64,000 nucleotides of DNA from Roseateles hydrophilus (GTDB taxonomy: Bacteria > Pseudomonadota > Gammaproteobacteria > Burkholderiales > Burkholderiaceae_C): the NCBI RefSeq assembly GCF_026712245.1, contig NZ_JAPPUY010000005.1, forward strand, positions 124,001 to 188,000, given 5' to 3'. The position numbers and the translations under genes were made by a program. Of the stretch, positions 36,689 through 45,119 are shown in pieces. Each line of letters starts with the position of its first letter. Position 1 is the first letter of the stretch. The notes under the pieces are model-generated. The model was not told the DNA's origin and made no database searches. It saw nothing but the letters and a program-made list of their open reading frames with translations.

Positions 36689-38004
36689 TTGCCCGCTCCC
36701 AGGGCCTTGGCCGTGGCCTTGAGCTTGCGCACCGACAGCGTCGGCTGCCGGCCGCCCGCCGACAGCGAGGCCTTGATGTCCTGCAGCAGCGCGGCCTGCT
36801 CGCGGGCGTAGGCCGGCACGGCGTCCCAGGCCGGCGCGGTGCGCAGCACCTCGGCCAGGCGTGCCTTCTCCTGCCGCTCCTCGGCGCTCAGCGCGGCGCG
36901 GCGGCCGCTGAGGCTGCGCAGGCTGCCGCGCGCCTGTTCCAGCTCGACCGACTCCAGCGTGTCCAGCCCGAACATGGGGCTCATCAGCAGCTGGTGCAGC
37001 ATCAGGCGGCGTGGTTCGCCGACGAAGGGCACCAGCACCGGCCGCTGCGACGGCGCCTCGCGGCGCAGCACGTACAGCTCGCCCTCACCGCTCTGTTGGG
37101 CCGTCAGCGCCGAGTGCGTGGTGGCGACGAACTGAAAGCGTGGCAGCGCCGCCGACAGGAAGTCCACCAGCCGGCGCCGCCACACGGGGTGCAGGTGCAG
37201 ATCCAGCTCGTCGATGAGCAGCAGGCCGCGCGTGGCCAGCGGGTCCTTGCTGGCGGGGAAGGCCTCGGTGATGCGGTAGAGCAGGTCGCCGCACCAGGCG
37301 GCCATGCTCTGGTGGCCGTCGGACAGCTGGTGCAGCGGCACCTCGCCGTCGTCGGTGGCGAACATCAGCTGGCGGTTCTGGCGGTCGATGCGCGCGAAGC
37401 GCAGGCCCGGCAGCAGCGCGTCCAGCGCGGTGCGCAGCGGCTTCAATGCGCGCGGGCCCAGGCGGTAGTCCAGGTCCATGGCCCACTGCGCCAGCGACAC
37501 CAGCGGCGCGTCGGCTGAGAACAGCGTGGCCAGCCCGCCGGCGCGTGGTGAGTGACCCGACACGGCCTGCCCGAGCGCGGCCGGGCCGGGCCGGCGCGAC
37601 ACGCCGTAGCCGAGCACGAAGCAGGGCCTGTCGGCCGCGTGGATGGCGGCGTCCAGCAGGTCCAGCGCGGCCTGGTTGCGCGCGAAGACATCGCGCAGGC
37701 GGTCGCCGCGGCGCAGCTCCAGCGCGAGGTTCTGCGGCGCGCCGGTGGGCAGCGTCAGCGTGGCCTCGATGCGGCAGGACTTGCAGCCGTTGCGTATCCA
37801 CGCGTCGGGCTCGCCCAGCAGCGTCGGCAGTGCATCGCTGCCCGCGAGCAGCAGCGCCGTGGCGCGCAGCACGGTGCTCTTGCCGCAGCCGTTCTCACCC
37901 AGAAGCAGCGTCCAGCGCCGGGGCGTGCCGGCGTCCGTGGCGAAGTCCAGCGTCAGGGACTCGATGGCGCGCACATTGCGCAGCGTGAGGCGTGAGAGAA
38001 ACAT
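36685..38004 (-). CDS. AAA ATPase, PtuA-like (Septu defence)
   Basis: A 439-residue SMC/ABC-type ATPase. Walker A is GENGCGKST (residues 36-44), a signature-like LSDGHQS lies at 227-233, Walker B is LLLIDELDLHLHP (261-273) and the switch His is in VATTHSALTAQ. The C-terminal 120 residues are coiled-coil-like. With the HNH gene it forms the two-gene layout of Septu. A 98-base gap with a hairpin separates it from cobO. The start MFLSRLTLRNVRAIES is the usual N-terminus of such ATPases. Other AAA/HNH modules (retron-associated) are alternatives. Confidence 0.8.
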   Translation of the reverse strand: MFLSRLTLRNVRAIESLTLDFATDAGTPRRWTLLLGENGCGKSTVLRATALLLAGSDALPTLLGEPDAWIRNGCKSCRIEATLTLPTGAPQNLALELRRGDRLRDVFARNQAALDLLDAAIHAADRPCFVLGYGVSRRPGPAALGQAVSGHSPRAGGLATLFSADAPLVSLAQWAMDLDYRLGPRALKPLRTALDALLPGLRFARIDRQNRQLMFATDDGEVPLHQLSDGHQSMAAWCGDLLYRITEAFPASKDPLATRGLLLIDELDLHLHPVWRRRLVDFLSAALPRFQFVATTHSALTAQQSGEGELYVLRREAPSQRPVLVPFVGEPRRLMLHQLLMSPMFGLDTLESVELEQARGSLRSLSGRRAALSAEERQEKARLAEVLRTAPAWDAVPAYAREQAALLQDIKASLSAGGRQPTLSVRKLKATAKALGAGK

Positions 38005-38035
38005 GGCAGCAACCCCTGTGCCCCGCCGATGGTCA

Positions 38036-38066
38036 GCGCCCGGTGCGGCCCGCTGCGGCCGGGCGC
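38036..38066 (-). repeat. Hairpin between cobO and the defence ATPase
   Basis: Arms GCGCCCGG and CCGGGCGC pair perfectly over 8 bp around a 15-base loop that can itself pair (GCGGCC with the following CGC run). It is the only sizeable non-coding gap (98 bases) in the first part of the cobalamin operon. No T-run follows, so it may attenuate or stabilise rather than terminate. Confidence 0.45.
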
Positions 38067-38102
38067 GCAGCGAGCGGGGCGATGGTAGTGCGCGCGGCAC
38101 CG

Positions 38103-38672
38103 TCAGTCCTCGATGCCGCGCTGCGCCGGCACGCCGGCCTGGTAGTGGTGCTTGGCCGCGGCCATCACGGTCACGGTGTCGGCCAGGTCGGTCAGCTCGG
38201 TCGGCGCGCCGCGGCCGGTCAGCACGACGTGCACATGGGCCGGGCGCTCGCGCAGGCAGGCCAGCACGCCGTCCAGCGGCACCCAGCCGTAGCGCAGCGG
38301 GTACATGATCTCGTCCAGCACGACGAGGAAGTGGTCGCCGCTGCGGATGGTGGCCTCGGCGCGGGCCCAGCCCTCGCGGGCCAGCGCGGCGCTGTGGTCC
38401 AGGTCCTTGCTCTTCCACGAGAAGCCGTCACCCAGGCCGATGATGGGCACGCCCAGCCGCTCGAACACGCGGTGCTCGCCGAAGCGGGCCGAGGGCACTT
38501 TCATGAACTGGTAGATCAGCACCGGCTTGCCACGCCCGTGCGCGCGCAGCGCCAGGCCGAAGGCGGCCGTGCTCTTGCCCTTGCCATCGCCGGTGTGCAC
38601 CAGCACCAGGCCGCGTCGCTCGGCGGTGGGGATGACGCGCTCGCGGTGCACGGGCGGTTGTTCGATCTGCAT
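38103..38672 (-). CDS. cobO: Cob(I)yrinic acid a,c-diamide adenosyltransferase
   Basis: A 189-residue enzyme (CobO/BtuR/CobA class) that transfers the adenosyl group of ATP to corrinoid cobalt. The P-loop is VHTGDGKGKSTAAFG and the family motif VVLDEIMYPLRYGW is clear. The start at MQIEQPPVH follows the ABC ATPase by 16 bases. It is the last typical cobalamin gene before the defence pair. Confidence 0.94.
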   Translation of the reverse strand: MQIEQPPVHRERVIPTAERRGLVLVHTGDGKGKSTAAFGLALRAHGRGKPVLIYQFMKVPSARFGEHRVFERLGVPIIGLGDGFSWKSKDLDHSAALAREGWARAEATIRSGDHFLVVLDEIMYPLRYGWVPLDGVLACLRERPAHVHVVLTGRGAPTELTDLADTVTVMAAAKHHYQAGVPAQRGIED

Positions 38673-38688
38673 CAGCTCTTTCTCAGGA

Positions 38689-39450
38689 TCACAACAGGGG
38701 CAGGGCCACCCAGCGGCCGTCGAGCTGCGCGATGTGCAGGCGCGGGCCGAACACGCGGCGCAGCGCGTCGTGGGTGGCGGGGTCGGCCGGCGCGCCGGCA
38801 TGCACGATGCGGCCCTCGGCCATCAGCACGAGCTGGTCGGCCTGCAACGCCAGGTGCAGCTCGTGCAGCACGCTGACGACGCCGTGGCCGCGCGCCACGC
38901 GCGCACGTACCAGCGCCAGCCAGTCGGCCTGGTGGGGTGGGTCCAGATGGGCCAGGGGCTCGTCCATCAGCGTCAGCGGCGCGTCCACGGCCAGCACGCG
39001 GGCCAGCAGCACGCGCTGGCGCTCGCCGCCGGACAGGCTGCCCAGCCGGCGCGCGCGCCAGTCCCAGCTCTGCGTGGCGCGCATGGCGGCCTCGGCCGCG
39101 GCGTGGTCGGCCGCGCCGGGCGGCGCCAGCCAGGGGCGGTGCGGCAGGCGGCCCAGCAGCACGACGTCCAGCGCCAGCAGGTCGTCGGCGCCGCCTTCCT
39201 GCTGGCCCAGCCAGGCCAGCCGGCGGGCGCGCTCGCGGCCGGGCCAGGCGGCCAGCGGGCGCTCGTCCAGCCGCAGCTCGCCCTCGCAGGCTTGCAGCCC
39301 GGCGGCGGCGCGCAGCAGCGTGGACTTGCCCGCGCCGTTGGGGCCGACGACGGCCGTCCAGCACGCGGCGGGCAGCACGAGGTCGATGTCGCGCAGCAGG
39401 TCGCGGCCGGCGAGGCGGACCCGGGTGATGCGGGCGTGCAGCGTGCTCAT
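38689..39450 (-). CDS. btuD: Cobalamin/corrinoid ABC importer, ATPase subunit
   Basis: A 253-residue ATPase of the FecE/BtuD type: Walker A VGPNGAGKST, signature LSGGERQR, Walker B LTLMDEPLAHLD and switch VVSVLHELHLAL. The substrate is inferred from the riboswitch and the neighbouring BtuB, BtuF and Cob proteins. It overlaps the permease gene by 4 bases. Confidence 0.9.
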   Translation of the reverse strand: MSTLHARITRVRLAGRDLLRDIDLVLPAACWTAVVGPNGAGKSTLLRAAAGLQACEGELRLDERPLAAWPGRERARRLAWLGQQEGGADDLLALDVVLLGRLPHRPWLAPPGAADHAAAEAAMRATQSWDWRARRLGSLSGGERQRVLLARVLAVDAPLTLMDEPLAHLDPPHQADWLALVRARVARGHGVVSVLHELHLALQADQLVLMAEGRIVHAGAPADPATHDALRRVFGPRLHIAQLDGRWVALPLL

Positions 39451-40427
39451 CGTTGCAGCAGGCCGCGCCGGTGCATCAGCACCAGCAGGTACAGGCCGCC
39501 CAGCAGCGCCGTCACGAGGCCGGCCGGCAGCTCCTGCGGTCGGATCACGAGGCGGGCGATGACGTCGGCCGCCAGCAGCAGCGCGCCGCCGGCCAGCGCC
39601 GACAGCACCAGCAGCCAGCCATGGCGCTGCGGGCACAGCGCGCGCACCAGGTGCGGCGCCACCAGCCCCACGAAGGCCACGATGCCGGCCTGCGCAACGG
39701 CCGCGCCGGTGGCCAGCGCGAACGCGGCGATCAGCAGCCCGCGCAGGGCCGACAGCGGCATGCCCAGCGACCGCGCCGAGGCCTCGCCCAGCGTCAGCGC
39801 GTCCAGCACCGGGCTGGCCGCCAGCCCGGCCAGCAGCGCCACGGCGCCGACGCTGGCCATCACCGCGACGCTGGACCAGCCCAGCAGCCCGGTGTTGCCC
39901 AGCAGGAAGGCCTGCATGGCGCGCAGGATGTCGGGGTTCCACAGCGAGATCAGGTCGGTCAGCGCATTCAGCACCACGCCCACCACCACGCCGGCCAGCA
40001 GCAGCCGCAGCGACTGCTCCACGCCGCGCGCCAGCAGCACGGTGAGGCTGACGCCGGCCAGCGTGCCCAGCGCCGCGAGGCCCGTGAGGCCGACATGCTG
40101 CAGCAGCGAGGCGTTCTGCGCCGACACGCCGGTGAACGCCAGCGCCAGCGCCACGGCCAGGCCGGCCCCGGAGGCGCTGCCCAGCAGGTAGGGGTCGGCC
40201 AGCGGGTTGCGGAACAGGCCCTGCGAGATGGCGCCGGCCAGGCCCAGCAGCGCGCCGGTGCACCAGGCGCCCAGCGAGCGTGGCAGGCGGATTTCCCACA
40301 GGATCAGCGCCATGCGGTCGTCGCGCAGGTCGGCCCAGCCGGTGCTGCCGGTCAGCACGCCGGCCAGCACGCCCAGCCCGCTGACGAGCAGCAGCAGCGC
40401 GAGCAGCCAGGCGGGGCGCAGCGTCAC
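39447..40427 (-). CDS. btuC: Cobalamin/corrinoid ABC importer, permease subunit
   Basis: A 326-residue FecCD-family permease with about ten membrane helices. Family segments RLPRSLGAWCTGALLGLAG, GLFRNPLADPYLLGSASGAG and VGLVAPHLVRAL are intact. The GTG start overlaps the stop of the binding-protein gene (GTGA). It forms the importer with the BtuD and BtuF proteins. Confidence 0.92.
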   Translation of the reverse strand: MTLRPAWLLALLLLVSGLGVLAGVLTGSTGWADLRDDRMALILWEIRLPRSLGAWCTGALLGLAGAISQGLFRNPLADPYLLGSASGAGLAVALALAFTGVSAQNASLLQHVGLTGLAALGTLAGVSLTVLLARGVEQSLRLLLAGVVVGVVLNALTDLISLWNPDILRAMQAFLLGNTGLLGWSSVAVMASVGAVALLAGLAASPVLDALTLGEASARSLGMPLSALRGLLIAAFALATGAAVAQAGIVAFVGLVAPHLVRALCPQRHGWLLVLSALAGGALLLAADVIARLVIRPQELPAGLVTALLGGLYLLVLMHRRGLLQR

Positions 40428-41293
40428 CGGGCCCCCTTGTCGCGCAGGCAGCGGGCCATGATCTGCGCGGCCTCGGCCATGCGCGGGCCGGGGCGGGCGA
40501 GGATGTCGCCGTCCTCGGGCCGGAAGACGCACAGGCGGCCGCGCTGCACGGCGTCGATGCGGTCCCAGCCCGGGCGCTGCGCCAGGCCCTCGGCGCCGCG
40601 CGCGCCCACCATGATGAGCGCCGGGTTGGCGCGCACGACGAACTCGGGGTTGATCTTGGGAAACGGCCCCAGCTCGGCCGGGATGATGTTGGCCGCGCCC
40701 AGCCGGGTCAGCGTCTCGCCCATGAACGACGTGGGGCCGGCGGCCCAGATGCCGTTGGCCACCTCGTAGTACACGCGCAGCCCGCGCGCCTGCGGCGGCA
40801 CGCTGCTGGCGGCCGCGGCCACGCCGGCCTCGATGCGGCGCCACACGCGCTGCGCATCGGGCACGCCCAGCACCTGGCCCATCACGTCCAGCACGCGCTG
40901 CACATCGCGGTAGCTGCGCGGCTCCAGCGCGATGACCGGCAGGCCCAGCGCACGCAGCCGGTCGGTCACGCGCGAGGCCGTGGCCACCAGCACCACGTCC
41001 GGCCGCAGCGCCGCGATCATCTCGACGTGGGTGTCGTCCAGCCCGCCGACCTTGGGCAGGGCGTCAGCCTGCGCGGGGTAGTTGGAGTAGCGATCCACCC
41101 CCACCAGGCGCGCGCAGGCGCCCAGCTCGCACACCGTCTCGGTCAGCGACGGCAGCAGGCTGACGATGCGCTGCGGCGGCGAGGCGAGCCGGGTGGTGTG
41201 GCCCAGGTCGTCGCGGATGTCGACGGCGCCTGCGGGGCCGGTCAGCGCCAGCAGCAGCGGCAGCAGCGCGAGCCGCGCGAGTCGTTCAAGCAT
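40424..41293 (-). CDS. btuF: Periplasmic cobalamin-binding protein
   Basis: A 289-residue exported protein (signal MLERLARLALLPLLLALTGP). It has the two-lobed helical-backbone layout of class III binding proteins: RIVSLLPSLTETVCELGA in lobe 1 and AAGPTSFMGETLTRLGAAN in lobe 2. RIVSLLPS/TE is typical of BtuF. It overlaps cobU by 8 bases and btuC by 4. Confidence 0.92.
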   Translation of the reverse strand: MLERLARLALLPLLLALTGPAGAVDIRDDLGHTTRLASPPQRIVSLLPSLTETVCELGACARLVGVDRYSNYPAQADALPKVGGLDDTHVEMIAALRPDVVLVATASRVTDRLRALGLPVIALEPRSYRDVQRVLDVMGQVLGVPDAQRVWRRIEAGVAAAASSVPPQARGLRVYYEVANGIWAAGPTSFMGETLTRLGAANIIPAELGPFPKINPEFVVRANPALIMVGARGAEGLAQRPGWDRIDAVQRGRLCVFRPEDGDILARPGPRMAEAAQIMARCLRDKGAR

Positions 41294-41834
41294 GGTCGTC
41301 CTCCGCGATGCTGCGCGTCCAGGGCTGGCCGGCCACCATCAGCGTCAGCCGCCCACAGCGGCGGGCCACATCCTGGTTCAGCCGGCCCAACTCGTCCACA
41401 TAGTCTCGGGCCTCGCGCGTCATCGGCGACACGCCCCAGCCCACCTCGTTGGAGACGAACACGACCGTGGACGTCAGCTGCGGCAGCAGGCCCAGCAGCG
41501 CGGCGCGTTCGTCGGCCCAGCCGTCGGCATCGGCCGGCCCCTGCGTCGGCATCAGCCAGTTCACCAGCCACAGCGTCAGGCAGTCGACGATGACCAGGGT
41601 GCCGACGTCGTCGAGCCGCTGCAGGGCGGCGCTGAGCGCCAGCGGCGCTTCGACCGTGTCGAAGCGCGCCGGCCGGTCGGCCCGGTGCCGCGCAATGCGC
41701 GCGCGCATCTCGTCGTCGGCCGCCAGCGCGGTGGCGACGACGACGACACGGCCCGGCCAGCGCAGTGCCAGCCGCTCCGCCTGCCGCGACTTGCCGCTGC
41801 GCTGGCCGCCGACGATGAGTTCATGGGCGCTCAT
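41286..41834 (-). CDS. cobU: Adenosylcobinamide kinase / guanylyltransferase
   Basis: A 182-residue bifunctional enzyme (CobU/CobP) that phosphorylates adenosylcobinamide and then transfers GMP to it. The P-loop is VGGQRSGKSRQAE and the motifs VDCLTLWLVNWL, VFVSNEVGWGVSP and ARDYVDELGRLNQ are complete. It lies 11 bases after btuB and is needed for loop assembly from salvaged cobinamide. CobS and CobT are not in the window. Confidence 0.95.
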   Translation of the reverse strand: MSAHELIVGGQRSGKSRQAERLALRWPGRVVVVATALAADDEMRARIARHRADRPARFDTVEAPLALSAALQRLDDVGTLVIVDCLTLWLVNWLMPTQGPADADGWADERAALLGLLPQLTSTVVFVSNEVGWGVSPMTREARDYVDELGRLNQDVARRCGRLTLMVAGQPWTRSIAEDDHA

Positions 41835-41845
41835 CGTCGCGCGCC

Positions 41846-43708
41846 TCAGAGCCGGGGCGTCCAGCGAAGCGAGGCCAGCGCCGTCATCGGCGCCGACGCA
41901 TAGCCGTAGGCCGTCTGGTAGGCGCGGCTGAACAGGTTGTCCACGTTCAGCTGCAGCTTCACCTCGCGGCTGACGGCCACCTGCGCGCTCAGGTTGAGCA
42001 GCGCGTAGCCGCCGAGCTTGCGGGTGTTGGTGGCGTTGTCGAAACGCGCGCCGGTGGCCGTCACGCCGGCGCCCAGCGTCCAGGCGCCCAGTGTGGTGTC
42101 GGCCTGCACGGTGGCCAGGCGCTTGGCGCGGCGCGCCAGCAGCTTGCCGTCGGCCTCGTTGGTGGGCTTTTGCAGGTCCAGCGTGGCGCGCAGGTTCACC
42201 CCGGCGAGCTGGGTGGCGCCGTTCAGGCTCACGCCCTGCAGGCGCGCCTTGGCGACGTTGGCGTAGCAGCCGTACATGTCGCGGCAGCTGCCGGGGCCGC
42301 CGAAGACGATGAGGTTGCTGATGCGGTTGCGGTAGGCCGTGGCCGCCAGCTCGTGCGGGCCGCTGGCCCACTTCAGGCCGACTTCGGCGTTGCGGCCGCG
42401 CTCCGGCTCCAGCAGGGACGTGCCCGGCTTGCTGAGGGGACCGTACTGCGAGGCCTGCTGGTACACGGTGGGCGCGCGGAAGGCGTTGCCCACCGAGCCC
42501 ACGACGCGCAGGCCGGCGGCGACTTCGTAGCCGGCCATCAGCGTGCCGGTGTCAACGCCGCCGAACTCGCTGTCGCGGTCGTGGCGCACATGGGCCTGGA
42601 CGTTGAGGGCGCCCGCCGTCAGCAGGTAGCCCAGGCCGGCGCTGTCGCGGTGGCGCTCGCCGACGCCGCCGGTCACGACGCCGCTGTTCTCCAACTTGTC
42701 CTCCAGCCGCTCGGCCGAGAAGTTCAGCTGCTGGCCGGTGGCGAGCTGGTAGGCGCCCGTCAGCGCGACGTTGCGCACGCGGGTCTCGGTCAGGTAGGCC
42801 GACGGCGCGGTCTCGTAGCGGTCGCGCGACTCGCCCACGCTCAGCTGCGTCTGCAGCGTGGGGGTCCACTGCGCGGTCCAGGCCAGGCGGGCGGCGTCGG
42901 CGTCCTGCTGGGTGATGTCGTCCACCAGAGGCCGCGAGCGGCTGCCGTCGTACTGGCCGCGCGTGTGGCTGCGCATCAGCAGCGCCTCGGCGCGGTGGCC
43001 CGTGCCCAGCTGGGCGCCCACGCGCAGCAGCGCCTGGCGCTTGCGGTGGCCGTCGCGATCGGGCACGTAGCTGAAGGTGGAGTCCGGCGTGGTGGCGTTG
43101 AAGCCGTCGCTGCCCTCGAAGGCACCGCTCAGCGCGTAGTCAAAGATGCCGGCGCTGCCGAACAGGCCGGCGTCGGCCTTGTAGACGCCCAGATTGCCGG
43201 CAGCCACGCCCAGGTCGGCCTGCGTGCTGCGGCCGCCCTTGCGCGTGAAGATCTGCACCACGCCGCCCACGGCGTCCGAGCCGTAGATCGCGCTGGCGGG
43301 GCCCTTCAGCACTTCCACGCGCTCGATCTGTGCCAGCGGCAGGCCCTGCCAGCTGGCGCCACCCGAGGCCTGCGAGTCGACCTTGACGCCGTCGATGAGC
43401 ACCAGCGTGTGGCGGCTGTCGGCGCCGCGCAGGTAGACGCTGGTGGTGCCCGCCGGGCCGCCGTTGCGCGTCATCTCGGCGCAGCCGTTGTTGCGCAGCA
43501 GGTCGGCCAGGCTGGCGACGGCCTGGCGCTCGATGTCGGCACGGGTGATGACGGTGATGTCGGCCAGCACCTCAGAGAGCTTTTGCGGGGTGCGCGTGGC
43601 GGTGGTGACGACGGTATCCAGCCGATTCTGGGCGTGCGCGGACGCGGCCACGGCCAGCACGGACATGGCAAGCAGCGGCCGACGGGCCGCGAGGAAAACG
43701 TGAGACAT
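41846..43708 (-). CDS. btuB: TonB-dependent cobalamin receptor
   Basis: A 620-residue outer-membrane receptor. Signal peptide at the start (ending AASAHAQ), TonB-box-like TVVTTATRTPQ, a plug domain (ADITVITRADIERQAVASLADLLR, GSDAVGGVVQIFTRKGG) and a 22-strand barrel ending in the aromatic-rich MTALASLRWTPRL. Length matches BtuB. The preceding riboswitch fixes its substrate class. The start MSHVFLAARR is preferred; a Met 7 codons upstream is in frame but separates less well from the riboswitch leader. Confidence 0.93.
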   Translation of the reverse strand: MSHVFLAARRPLLAMSVLAVAASAHAQNRLDTVVTTATRTPQKLSEVLADITVITRADIERQAVASLADLLRNNGCAEMTRNGGPAGTTSVYLRGADSRHTLVLIDGVKVDSQASGGASWQGLPLAQIERVEVLKGPASAIYGSDAVGGVVQIFTRKGGRSTQADLGVAAGNLGVYKADAGLFGSAGIFDYALSGAFEGSDGFNATTPDSTFSYVPDRDGHRKRQALLRVGAQLGTGHRAEALLMRSHTRGQYDGSRSRPLVDDITQQDADAARLAWTAQWTPTLQTQLSVGESRDRYETAPSAYLTETRVRNVALTGAYQLATGQQLNFSAERLEDKLENSGVVTGGVGERHRDSAGLGYLLTAGALNVQAHVRHDRDSEFGGVDTGTLMAGYEVAAGLRVVGSVGNAFRAPTVYQQASQYGPLSKPGTSLLEPERGRNAEVGLKWASGPHELAATAYRNRISNLIVFGGPGSCRDMYGCYANVAKARLQGVSLNGATQLAGVNLRATLDLQKPTNEADGKLLARRAKRLATVQADTTLGAWTLGAGVTATGARFDNATNTRKLGGYALLNLSAQVAVSREVKLQLNVDNLFSRAYQTAYGYASAPMTALASLRWTPRL

Positions 43709-43759
43709 GAAGCAAACAAGAACGAGCACTCAGCCGTGCTGACCCCCGCAGCAAGGCTG

Positions 43760-43782
43760 AAAAACGGCTGTACGAAACAGCC
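43760..43782 (-). terminator. Riboswitch-linked intrinsic terminator
   Basis: On the minus strand the arms GGCTGT and ACAGCC (5-base loop) are followed by GTTTTTC. It lies between the riboswitch core and btuB, 52 bases before the ATG, where the expression platform should be. When cobalamin is bound, transcription is expected to stop here. Confidence 0.8.
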
Positions 43783-43784
43783 CC

Positions 43785-43965
43785 GTGGTTGGCCGGTATC
43801 CGGGCTGGTGGACAACCACTCGACGCCTTCCCGGTGCAGGGCACCAGTGGCTTGTGAGTCGAGCAGCGAGACGCCAAGGCCTCGTCCACTTACCGTTGCG
43901 GGGACAGCTCAGGTTAGATCCGCGGCGATGCCACTCGTCCTCCTGATTCCCGTTGAACTGCGCCC
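43785..43965 (-). promoter_or_regulatory. Cobalamin (B12) riboswitch
   Basis: The minus-strand leader holds the ordered motifs of the class: AACGGGAATC near 43950, then GTCCCCGCAACGGTAAG near 43900, the B12 box GCCACTGG near 43848, and the closing AGCCCGGATACCGGCC at 43791-43806. The intervals fit the cobalamin riboswitch consensus. It controls btuB and, because most downstream genes overlap or nearly touch, probably the whole locus. Confidence 0.93.
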
Positions 43966-43981
43966 GCCGTGAGGGCGGGCG
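43961..43981 (-). terminator. GC-rich hairpin beyond the DUF4124-like gene
   Basis: Arms CGCCCGCC and GGCGGGCG with a 5-base loop lie 21 bases after the stop of the upstream minus-strand gene and just before the riboswitch. It could end that transcript or form a 5' helix of the riboswitch leader. No T-run is present. Confidence 0.4.
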
Positions 43982-44002
43982 CGAGCACCAACGGCGCGCA
44001 TT

Positions 44003-44410
44003 CTATCGGCCGGGCGCGCTGGCCGGCTTCTTGGGCTTGGCCGGCTTGGCCGTCTTGGGCGGCTTGATCTGGGTGAGCGGCGGTGCGCTCGCAGCCGCTG
44101 CGGGCGCGGGCTGCAGGCCGATGTGCGCGGCCTTCTGGCGCCGCGCCTCGGCCTCGCTGGCACGCCGAGCGGCAGCCAGTGCGGCGGCCTGCTTGGCGTC
44201 CGCCAGGTGGCGGTTGCGGGCGGAGCGGCTGTCGGCGGCGCTGGGTTCGTCGTAGGCGACGCTGCTGGGCGGCGCGCCGCCAGGGCAGGGCGAGTCGCGC
44301 AGGTCGCGGCCGTCCGGGCCGCAGCGATACACCTGGGCGCTGCGGCTCTGCGTCTGGGCCGGCGCGGTCAGCGCGAGGCTCAGCAGCAGGACCGGCAGCA
44401 GCAGCTTCAT
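44003..44410 (-). CDS. Exported DUF4124-like protein
   Basis: A 135-residue protein with signal peptide [20 protein letters not shown]. The segment [19 protein letters not shown] has the two Cys and YxC-G-DGxxxxxxxPC pattern of DUF4124 domains. A charged Ala-rich helix ([17 protein letters not shown]) and a Lys/Pro tail follow. Function is unknown. It overlaps pth by 4 bases. Confidence 0.7.
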   Translation of the reverse strand: MKLLLPVLLLSLALTAPAQTQSRSAQVYRCGPDGRDLRDSPCPGGAPPSSVAYDEPSAADSRSARNRHLADAKQAAALAAARRASEAEARRQKAAHIGLQPAPAAAASAPPLTQIKPPKTAKPAKPKKPASAPGR

Positions 44411-45039
44411 GGCGCCGGAGTTTGCGCCGTCGGCGCCGGTTTGGGGGGCTTGGGGCGCGGCGGCTTGGCGTGAATCTTGGCCAAGGCCTTGTCCATCTCG
44501 CCGCGCAGCATCAGCTCGACGGCGGCGTAGCTCTTCTCGATGCAGTCTTCCACCGCCTGGCGCTCGCCCAGCGGCGGCTTGCGCAGCACGTAGTTGGCGA
44601 CTTCGGCCTTGTGGCCCGGGTGGCCGATGCCCAGCCGCAGCCGCCAGAAGTCGCCACTGCCCAGTTGGGCGCGCATGTCGCGCAGGCCGTTGTGGCCGCC
44701 ATCGCCGCCGCCCTTCTTGAACTTCATCTCGCCGGGCGGGATGTCCAGCTCGTCGTGCACGGCCAGGATCTCTTCGGGCGCGATCTTGAAGAAGCGCGCC
44801 AGCGCCGCGACCGACTTGCCGGACACGTTCATGTAGGTCATGGGTTCCAGCAGCCAGATGGGGCCGCTGGCGCCGGGCGCATCGTTCACGCGCGCGACGA
44901 GGCCGTGATAGGCCTTGTCGGGTTGCAGGCTCACCTTGAGCCCGCGGGCCAGGCCGTCAATCCACCAGAAGCCGGCGTTGTGGCGGGTGTCTTCGTATTC
45001 AGTGCCGGGGTTGCCCAGGCCGACGAGCAGGCGAATCAT
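44407..45039 (-). CDS. pth: Peptidyl-tRNA hydrolase
   Basis: A 210-residue enzyme that frees tRNA from dropped peptidyl-t[23 protein letters not shown] contains the catalytic His, and [43 protein letters not shown] are complete. A Pro/Lys-rich C-terminal extension of about 15 residues is longer than in E. coli. It follows rplY after a terminator hairpin. Confidence 0.96.
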   Translation of the reverse strand: MIRLLVGLGNPGTEYEDTRHNAGFWWIDGLARGLKVSLQPDKAYHGLVARVNDAPGASGPIWLLEPMTYMNVSGKSVAALARFFKIAPEEILAVHDELDIPPGEMKFKKGGGDGGHNGLRDMRAQLGSGDFWRLRLGIGHPGHKAEVANYVLRKPPLGERQAVEDCIEKSYAAVELMLRGEMDKALAKIHAKPPRPKPPKPAPTAQTPAP

Positions 45040-45069
45040 GGGGCGCGATTATCGAGGCGGGTCGCCATG

Positions 45070-45094
45070 AAAAAGGGCTCCCGAGGGAGCCCTT
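45070..45094 (-). terminator. Intrinsic terminator after rplY
   Basis: Perfect 10-bp stem (AAGGGCTCCC / GGGAGCCCTT, very short loop) followed on the minus strand by a run of T. It begins 26 bases after the rplY stop codon and lies before pth. Confidence 0.9.
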
Positions 45095-45119
45095 GTCGTT
45101 GGCGAGAAGCCGGCAGGAA

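Noticed and set aside
36685..38004. ATPase as a cobalt chelatase or other B12 enzyme
   Set aside because: It lacks chelatase features and has the LSDGHQS/Walker B/His-switch pattern of SMC-like defence ATPases, with an HNH gene partner.
36685..38004. Retron-linked version of the AAA/HNH pair
   Set aside because: No reverse transcriptase gene lies on either side; the neighbours are cobO and cbiB.
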